This document shows, piece after piece, positions 50,846 through 55,749 of a DNA stretch of 55,749 nt. Source of the DNA: UBA2428 sp002343545 (GTDB lineage: Bacteria; Bdellovibrionota; UBA2428). Both the position numbers and the translations under genes were made by a program. The notes under the pieces are model-generated. The model searched no databases. It saw nothing but the letters and a program-made list of their open reading frames with translations, and was not told the DNA's origin. The stretch's first letter is position 1. Every line of letters starts with the position of its first letter. The stretch spans positions 1 through 55,749 of the forward strand of contig CALFZE010000053.1 in assembly GCA_937952285.1 (NCBI GenBank), written 5' to 3'.

Positions 50846-51631
50846 TTAGCGTTTGCGGCGGGGCAGGGGCCGGTCCAGGATCTCTTCGTCCTGGCGCACC
50901 CGGGCGCGCTCGGCCTTGAGGAAGTCCTTCCAGGCCTTGGTCACGATCGTGGCCGCTTCCTTGGGGCTGTCCGTCAGGTGGACGTCCTTCAGGTCGTCCC
51001 GGTGGATCATGCCGTTGCCCATGAGCGTCTTCTTGATCCATTCCATGAGCGGGGCCCAGTACTCCGTGCCCATCAGGATGACGGGGAAGTTCGAGACCTT
51101 GCCCGTTTGGATGAGCGTGAGCGCTTCGAACATCTCGTCGAGCGTGCCGAGACCGCCCGGCAGGATGACGAAGGCGTGCGCGTACTTCACGAGCATGACC
51201 TTTCGCACGAAGAAGAAGTTGAAGGTCTCCGTGATGTCGACGTAGGGGTTCACGTGCATCTCGAAGGGCAACTTGATGTTGAGCCCGATCGAGAGCGCGC
51301 CCGCTTCGTGGGCGCCGCGGTTGGCGGCTTCCATCGCGCCGGGGCCGCCGCCCGTGATGACGGTGAAGCCGCGTTTGCCGATCTCGTAGGCGGTCTTGCG
51401 CGAGAGCTCGTAGTACTTCGAGCCTTCCTTGAGGCGCGCGCTTCCGAACATCGAAATCCCGCGGGTTACCCCGTTGAGTTTATCCAAGCCTTTAATGAAC
51501 TCGGACATAATGCGGAAGGTGCGCCAGGTTTCCTTGGCCGGAGAATCCTCGCCCGCCAAAAAACGCATGTCCTCGAGGCGGCGTTCGCTCACGGTTTCGC
51601 GCACTTTATTTTTTGATCTTTTTCCCTTCAT
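50846..51631 (-). CDS. LOG-family (TIGR00730) nucleotide phosphoribohydrolase-like protein
   Basis: A 261-residue cytoplasmic Rossmann-type protein. SMFGSARLKEG, VITGGGPGAMEAANRGAHEAG and the active-site signature LPGGLGTLDEMFEAL (PGGxGTxxE) identify the LOG family; members cleave the glycosidic bond of nucleotide 5'-monophosphates and are often wrongly called lysine decarboxylases. ATG 51631 was chosen because the longer frame opens only with TTG. A -10 candidate TATACT (51639-51644 on the minus strand) is 7 bp before the ATG, and no Shine-Dalgarno is visible, so translation may be leaderless. Shares a divergent region with the sigma-54 activator. Confidence 0.9.
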   Translation of the reverse strand: MKGKRSKNKVRETVSERRLEDMRFLAGEDSPAKETWRTFRIMSEFIKGLDKLNGVTRGISMFGSARLKEGSKYYELSRKTAYEIGKRGFTVITGGGPGAMEAANRGAHEAGALSIGLNIKLPFEMHVNPYVDITETFNFFFVRKVMLVKYAHAFVILPGGLGTLDEMFEALTLIQTGKVSNFPVILMGTEYWAPLMEWIKKTLMGNGMIHRDDLKDVHLTDSPKEAATIVTKAWKDFLKAERARVRQDEEILDRPLPRRKR

Positions 51632-51725
51632 TTTCGTGAGTATAGCGGAGACCGGCGTGAATACGATTCGCACGCCCTTAACCGCGAATGATTTTGGCGG
51701 TGTCAAAATTCACGATGATGCTCAA

Positions 51726-51754
51726 TTGACGGTCATCGGATTTGCTCGTTTAAT
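51726..51754 (+). promoter_or_regulatory. Promoter of the sigma-54 activator gene
   Basis: TTGACG (51726-51731), 17-bp spacer, TTTAAT (51749-51754): a sigma-70-type promoter giving a leader of about 105 nt before the ATG at 51868. Confidence 0.6.
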
Positions 51755-51867
51755 GAAGATGTCAGCTGGGCAAGCAGTTGGCAAAGAAAGCTCGGGAACT
51801 AGGCAAGGGTTTCCGGGGAAACGATTGAACGCGCGAATCCTAAAGAACCAGGGGGAGGGTCTTAAGG

Positions 51868-53709
51868 ATGGCACATGGACGCGCCAGCTTCGTGCTGGGG
51901 GTTCAGGCAGGGGTCGACGGTATCGCCGGCCTTTGTGATGGACTGAGAAAAGGCGTACCGAGCGGCGGAAATTCCGCCGCATTCCGGGGACGCCGGTCCG
52001 ACGCCGAAATTTTAACGGTCTTGGGTACCATCGCACACATCGATCGCTGTCTTCGTCGAGAAGGCATCGAGGTCTTGTGGAGCGCGATGGGATCCACCGG
52101 TTCGCAGGATCTCCTGCGCATCGGCGCGGCGCTCGGGCTCACGCTCGAAGCGCGCGAGTGCGTGACCGTGGAAGATCTTCAGGCTCGGGATATGGATCTA
52201 CTCGTTTACGTCCCGTTGGACGTGCAGCCGCCGCGTCAGGTCGAGCAACTCGCTCGCCTCTCGATGGTCGCTCCGCGCGTCCGTCACGCGGTCGTCTCGG
52301 AAGCGCCCAAGTGGACGCAGTCCCAGCTCATGGCGCTCAAAGAGACGTGGACGTGGATCGATCCCAAGAATCCCGCGAAGCTCGCCGAACAGCTCGGCGA
52401 AGTCGTTCGCGCGACGACCGGGGTCCTGCTCGAAGGCCAAGCCCGCGCGGAAAGCCGCCCGGACTTCCCCGAGCCCACGATCGTCACGCGGAGCCCGGCG
52501 TTCAAGGACGTGCTCACGCTCGTCGACGCCGTCGCCGACACGGACTCCACGATCCTCATTACGGGCGATTCGGGCACGGGCAAGGAACTCATCGCCCAGC
52601 GCATCCACGCCCGTTCGCACCGTCGCCAAGCCGCGCTCGTCGCGGTCAATTGCGGCGCGATCCCCGCCGAACTGCTCGAAAGCGAGCTCTTCGGCCACGT
52701 GAAGGGCGCCTTCACGGGCGCGATCTCGAACCGCGAAGGACGCTTCCAGGCCGCGGAAGGCGGCACGCTCTTCCTGGACGAGATCGGCGAGATGCCGCCG
52801 AGCCTGCAGGTCAAGCTCCTACGCGTGCTCCAGTCCAAACAGTACGAGCCCGTCGGTTCGACCAAGTCCCGCGCCGCCAACGTGCGGATCGTGACGGCGA
52901 CGAACCGCGATCTCGAGGAAGAAGTCCGCTGCGGACGCTTCCGCGAAGACCTCTACTACCGTTTGAACGTCATTCCGGTCCACATCCCGCGTCTGCGCGA
53001 TCGGGCCGAGGACGTCCAGTTGCTCGTCGAGCACTTCGTCCGGCGCTTCAACGCCGAGAAGTCCCGCCGCGTGACCGGCGTCACCCGCGCGGCGCTGCGC
53101 GCCCTGGTCGCCTACGAGTGGCCGGGCAACGTGCGCGAAGTTGAGAACCTCGTTGAGCGCATGGTGATCCTCAAGAGCTCGGGCATGATCGACGTGCTGG
53201 ACTTCCCCGAGAAGTTCCGCCGCCGCAGCCTCTCCGAGATCGAGTACGACGACCTCATGAACTCGCGCAAGGTTGCGCACCAATCGGCCGCACAAATTCC
53301 GTTCAACGAGACGGGTTTCGAAGAAGAAACGGGGGAAGAAGACATGAAGATTTCGGGCACCACCTTCACGAAGGGCGTCATCGAGCAGAACGCGAATCAA
53401 GCGCGCCCCAACGCCAACCCGGCCGGAACGGAAAGCCTCGCGGGCGGCCCGCTTTCGATCGACCAGATCCTGCAACTCATGGCGGAGCGCTTCGGCTTCC
53501 CGAACGAAGGCCTCGACTTCAACTCGGTCGTCGACCAGTTCGAGAACATCCTCATCTTGCACGCGCTCGAGCGCACGGGTTGGAACCGCAACCGCGCCGC
53601 GGGCCTCCTTCGCTTGAACCGCACGACGCTCGTCGAGAAGCTCAAGAAGAAGCAGCTCGTCCCCCCGATGGCCGGCATGGGCGGCGACGTCCTGGAAGGT
53701 TCGGCTTAG
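51868..53709 (+). CDS. Sigma-54-dependent transcriptional activator (NtrC family)
   Basis: A 613-residue protein. Residues 1-200 form an N-terminal domain that is not a normal receiver: it reads like a degenerate alpha/beta sensor (LLVYVPLDVQPP, VRHAVVSEAPKW) without a clear phospho-aspartate site. The AAA+ domain has Walker A GDSGTGKE (about 233), the sigma-54 contact GAFTGA (about 281), Walker B GGTLFLDEIGEM (about 300) and WPGNVREVENL. A linker of about 120 acidic or Asn-rich residues separates it from a Fis-type helix-turn-helix (WNRNRAAGLLRLNRTTLVEKL, about 572-592). It should activate RpoN promoters. Targets are not visible here. Confidence 0.92.
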   Translation: MAHGRASFVLGVQAGVDGIAGLCDGLRKGVPSGGNSAAFRGRRSDAEILTVLGTIAHIDRCLRREGIEVLWSAMGSTGSQDLLRIGAALGLTLEARECVTVEDLQARDMDLLVYVPLDVQPPRQVEQLARLSMVAPRVRHAVVSEAPKWTQSQLMALKETWTWIDPKNPAKLAEQLGEVVRATTGVLLEGQARAESRPDFPEPTIVTRSPAFKDVLTLVDAVADTDSTILITGDSGTGKELIAQRIHARSHRRQAALVAVNCGAIPAELLESELFGHVKGAFTGAISNREGRFQAAEGGTLFLDEIGEMPPSLQVKLLRVLQSKQYEPVGSTKSRAANVRIVTATNRDLEEEVRCGRFREDLYYRLNVIPVHIPRLRDRAEDVQLLVEHFVRRFNAEKSRRVTGVTRAALRALVAYEWPGNVREVENLVERMVILKSSGMIDVLDFPEKFRRRSLSEIEYDDLMNSRKVAHQSAAQIPFNETGFEEETGEEDMKISGTTFTKGVIEQNANQARPNANPAGTESLAGGPLSIDQILQLMAERFGFPNEGLDFNSVVDQFENILILHALERTGWNRNRAAGLLRLNRTTLVEKLKKKQLVPPMAGMGGDVLEGSA

Positions 53710-53796
53710 GCTCCCGTCCTTTTCGTTCAGGTTCTTTGCGAGGCGGCGCTCGCTCCCGTGGTACGGAGCGGGCGCCGTTCGCTTTCTGCTTGGGGC

Positions 53797-55749
53797 CTAA
53801 GGCTTCGTGCTCGTCACGACGAGCGCGGCCCCGCGCAAGTTGTAAGCCGTCGCGGGCGGCGTGGCCCCCAGCAGGTCGCCGCTCGTCACGGTCAGGGCCG
53901 AGCTCCGTTGCTGGCTCACGCCCGCGCCGAAACTCAAGGTGCCGTCCGTGATCGTCGTGCCCGCGTTGTTGATTTGGGTATTCGTCGCGCCGAGAGTGTA
54001 GGGTCGCACGGAGCCCGAACCCACCATCAGGGCTTCGAAGAAGACGCTCGGCGACGTGAAGGCCGAGAGATCGAGTTTGGCGAAGGCGAGGCCTTGGGCG
54101 TGGGATCCGCCTCCCGCCGGGTAGTCGTAGTGTCCGCTGGCGCCGATACGGTAGCTGCTTTGAATTTGCGTCGGGTTGCTCAGTTTGACGGAGAGGCCGG
54201 CCCGGAAGATCGAGCTCAACTGTCCGTTGTTGGTGGTGAGGCGTCCACGGACTCCGAATTGGTCGCCGGAGTCGAAGCCGCTGGCGTTGTCGGCGAAGTC
54301 GACCTTGAAGTAATACATGCCGACATTGAGTTCCGCGGTCTCGGTTCCCGCCACGGCGACGCCGTCGGTTTCGTTGTAGAGGACGAAGCGAGTCTTGTCG
54401 CTCATGCCATCGATGTCGTAGACGCCGCCGACGCCTTCGAAGCTCCAGCCCTCGACGGTACCCGCCCAGCCGCTTTTGGTCAGCCGCGAGGAATGGCAGC
54501 CGCTGCCGGCGTAGGTCGTGCCGTAAGTACAGCCCGCGCCGTCGCTCGAGTATTCCGCGCCCAATGAAAGCGACATACCCATTCGCCCGAGCTGGAGGGG
54601 GAAGTAGAGTCTCGTTTTCGTGGGATTCGTTTGCTGAATGATGATCCTCGCGGCAAAGACGCGTTGGTTCGCGCCCAGGCGTACGCGGTAGTTATGGCTT
54701 CCGCTCGTGGGGGTGAAGGCGCTCGAGCGAATGAGTTGGAGCGTGTGCGTTGCGATCGAAGGCACCGTGACCGAGGCCACGCTCACGTCGGACTCGTTGA
54801 CGAGCGAGACCGTTTGCGAGCTACCCGAGATGTTAGACGCGACGACTTCGTAGTAATAGGTCGGGTTGCCGTCGTAGTCGGCCGTGTCGAGGCTCGTCCG
54901 GGTCGAAGGCATCGTCCACGCCGTCGTGGACTGCCCCCCGCGTTCGATCATGTCGATCGCGACCTCGAACTTGAAGTCCTGAACGTCGGTGTATTGGTAG
55001 GCGACGTTCGCCGTCGAGCAAGCCGAGGCGTTGCCGGCGGCGTCGACCGAGCGCGCGTAGTAGGTGTGCGTGCCCAGCGCGACCGCGGCGGAGGTGATGT
55101 CGACCGTGGTTCCAGATGCGTTCTCGGTTCCCTGTGCGGCGCCGACCGTGCAGCTCGACGAGGTGTAGATCGTCACGATGTCGCCCGCGGCGACGCCACC
55201 GACGCGGATCGTGGGCGTGTCGTCGGTGCTCGGAGAACTCGCGGGGGACTGGAGCGCGAGCGAGGACGGCGCGTTCGGCGCGGTCGTGTCGATCACGATC
55301 GCCGCGTTGCCCGCCAGGGAAGTGCCCGCGGCGAGGCCGGGCAAGCTAAGCGTCGCGTCGTTGCCGTTCACGTCGCGGATCGTCGCGCCGTTCAGGGCGA
55401 GCGACGAGGTCGCGACGTAGTTGAGGTCGCTCGAAGTGTCGCCGGCCTGGACCGTATAGGTACAGGTCATCGTCAGGGAGTTCGTCGCGGCGGCGCAGCT
55501 CGCGTTGCGATCGGTCGCGCCGGTCTCGAGGGTGAGCGTGGGCGTGCCGCCCGTCGTGACGACGTTCACGGCTTCCGAGAAGTCGACCACGATAACGATG
55601 TTCGCGCCGGCTTTGTAGGCTCCGTCCGCCGTCGAAGACCAGACTTCCGTGACCGTCGGTACGACGCCGTCGATGACGAAGTCGCGTCCATTGGCGAGCG
55701 ATCCGCTAGCGCCGGGGGCCGCGAGGGTGAGCGTAGCGTCGTTCAAGGC
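53797..55749 (-). CDS. Bacterial Ig-like repeat surface protein, C-terminal part (partial)
   Basis: At least 649 residues; the frame is open at the right edge, so the N-terminus and any signal lie outside. Residues facing the edge hold Ig-like repeats with GRDFVIDGVVPTVTEV, VDFSEAVNVVTTGGTPTL, LNGATIRDVNGNDATLSLPG and AAIVIDTTAPNAPSS, the calcium-binding-type bacterial Ig pattern. A bacterial Ig domain with YYARSVDAAGNASACS follows. The last 350 residues are an Asn/Ser/Thr/Gly-rich beta region that may be a distinct C-terminal domain (YFPLQLGRMGMSLSLGAEY, LRGAALVVTSTKP). Likely a very large surface adhesin. Confidence 0.85.
   Translation of the reverse strand, partial: ALNDATLTLAAPGASGSLANGRDFVIDGVVPTVTEVWSSTADGAYKAGANIVIVVDFSEAVNVVTTGGTPTLTLETGATDRNASCAAATNSLTMTCTYTVQAGDTSSDLNYVATSSLALNGATIRDVNGNDATLSLPGLAAGTSLAGNAAIVIDTTAPNAPSSLALQSPASSPSTDDTPTIRVGGVAAGDIVTIYTSSSCTVGAAQGTENASGTTVDITSAAVALGTHTYYARSVDAAGNASACSTANVAYQYTDVQDFKFEVAIDMIERGGQSTTAWTMPSTRTSLDTADYDGNPTYYYEVVASNISGSSQTVSLVNESDVSVASVTVPSIATHTLQLIRSSAFTPTSGSHNYRVRLGANQRVFAARIIIQQTNPTKTRLYFPLQLGRMGMSLSLGAEYSSDGAGCTYGTTYAGSGCHSSRLTKSGWAGTVEGWSFEGVGGVYDIDGMSDKTRFVLYNETDGVAVAGTETAELNVGMYYFKVDFADNASGFDSGDQFGVRGRLTTNNGQLSSIFRAGLSVKLSNPTQIQSSYRIGASGHYDYPAGGGSHAQGLAFAKLDLSAFTSPSVFFEALMVGSGSVRPYTLGATNTQINNAGTTITDGTLSFGAGVSQQRSSALTVTSGDLLGATPPATAYNLRGAALVVTSTKP

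Overview
The window looks like a GC-rich, Gram-negative, probably predatory or scavenging bacterium of the Bdellovibrionota/Oligoflexia type. This is inference. It rests on a TIGR02147-family regulator coupled to a lipoprotein gene, a very high density of lipoproteins and secreted hydrolases (patatin, two phospholipase-D-like proteins, M14 carboxypeptidase, two or three HExxH proteins, alpha/beta hydrolases), an Ig-repeat surface protein, and a sigma-54 activator. There is no rRNA, CRISPR array or insertion sequence. The only RNA gene recognised is tRNA-Thr(CGT).

Layout. 1-10.4 kb: end of a possible DUF4423-like protein; MarC and a GreA/GreB-like factor; a Cys-rich lipoprotein; a long Ig-repeat/LamG-like lipoprotein; a Ski2-like DUF3516 helicase; a PLD-like secreted protein and a YheT-type hydrolase. 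10.6-25.9 kb: mostly envelope proteins, led by an exported 799-residue lipoprotein with two uracil-DNA-glycosylase-like segments, then DUF6279, papain-like(?), patatin-like, HExxH, propeller-like(?) and ClsC-like lipoproteins, plus HutD and small proteins. 26-36.2 kb: M14 carboxypeptidase, a divergent two-component pair, a TIGR02147 regulator translationally coupled to a lipoprotein, a tiny Cys-repeat lipoprotein coupled to a hydrolase, an HExxH lipoprotein and an AraC regulator.

36.25-45.19 kb is the most unusual part. The 3' half of the intact tRNA-Thr gene (45112-45186, minus strand) is repeated at 37.08, 39.85, 41.13 and 43.39 kb, with a decayed copy at 36.25 kb. Each copy stops matching the tRNA in the anticodon loop, is followed by an inverted sequence that folds with it into a bulged hairpin, and ends in a conserved GGGAGTC...CAAnGG block. 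The repeats divide the region into five compact cassettes: (1) DUF4258/DUF2283 toxin-antitoxin plus a truncated gene; (2) BlaI repressor plus an M56-peptidase/transpeptidase sensor; (3) BrnTA plus an HExxH protein; (4) DJ-1/PfpI protein plus LysR; (5) HigBA plus an exported protein whose stop codon lies inside the tRNA. No recombinase gene is visible. I read this as an integron-like array of non-autonomous cassettes stacked at a tRNA gene and held by addiction modules.

45.2-55.7 kb returns to GC-rich core-like sequence: Pr6Pr-like membrane protein, membrane metallophosphoesterase, DksA-like factor, a striking 28-bp inverted repeat, two exported hypothetical proteins, a LOG-family protein, a sigma-54 activator and the C-terminal part of a large Ig-repeat surface protein running off the right edge.

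Start codons were set from Shine-Dalgarno sequences, signal peptides and family alignments recalled from knowledge. No database search was run, so family names are recognition, not search results.
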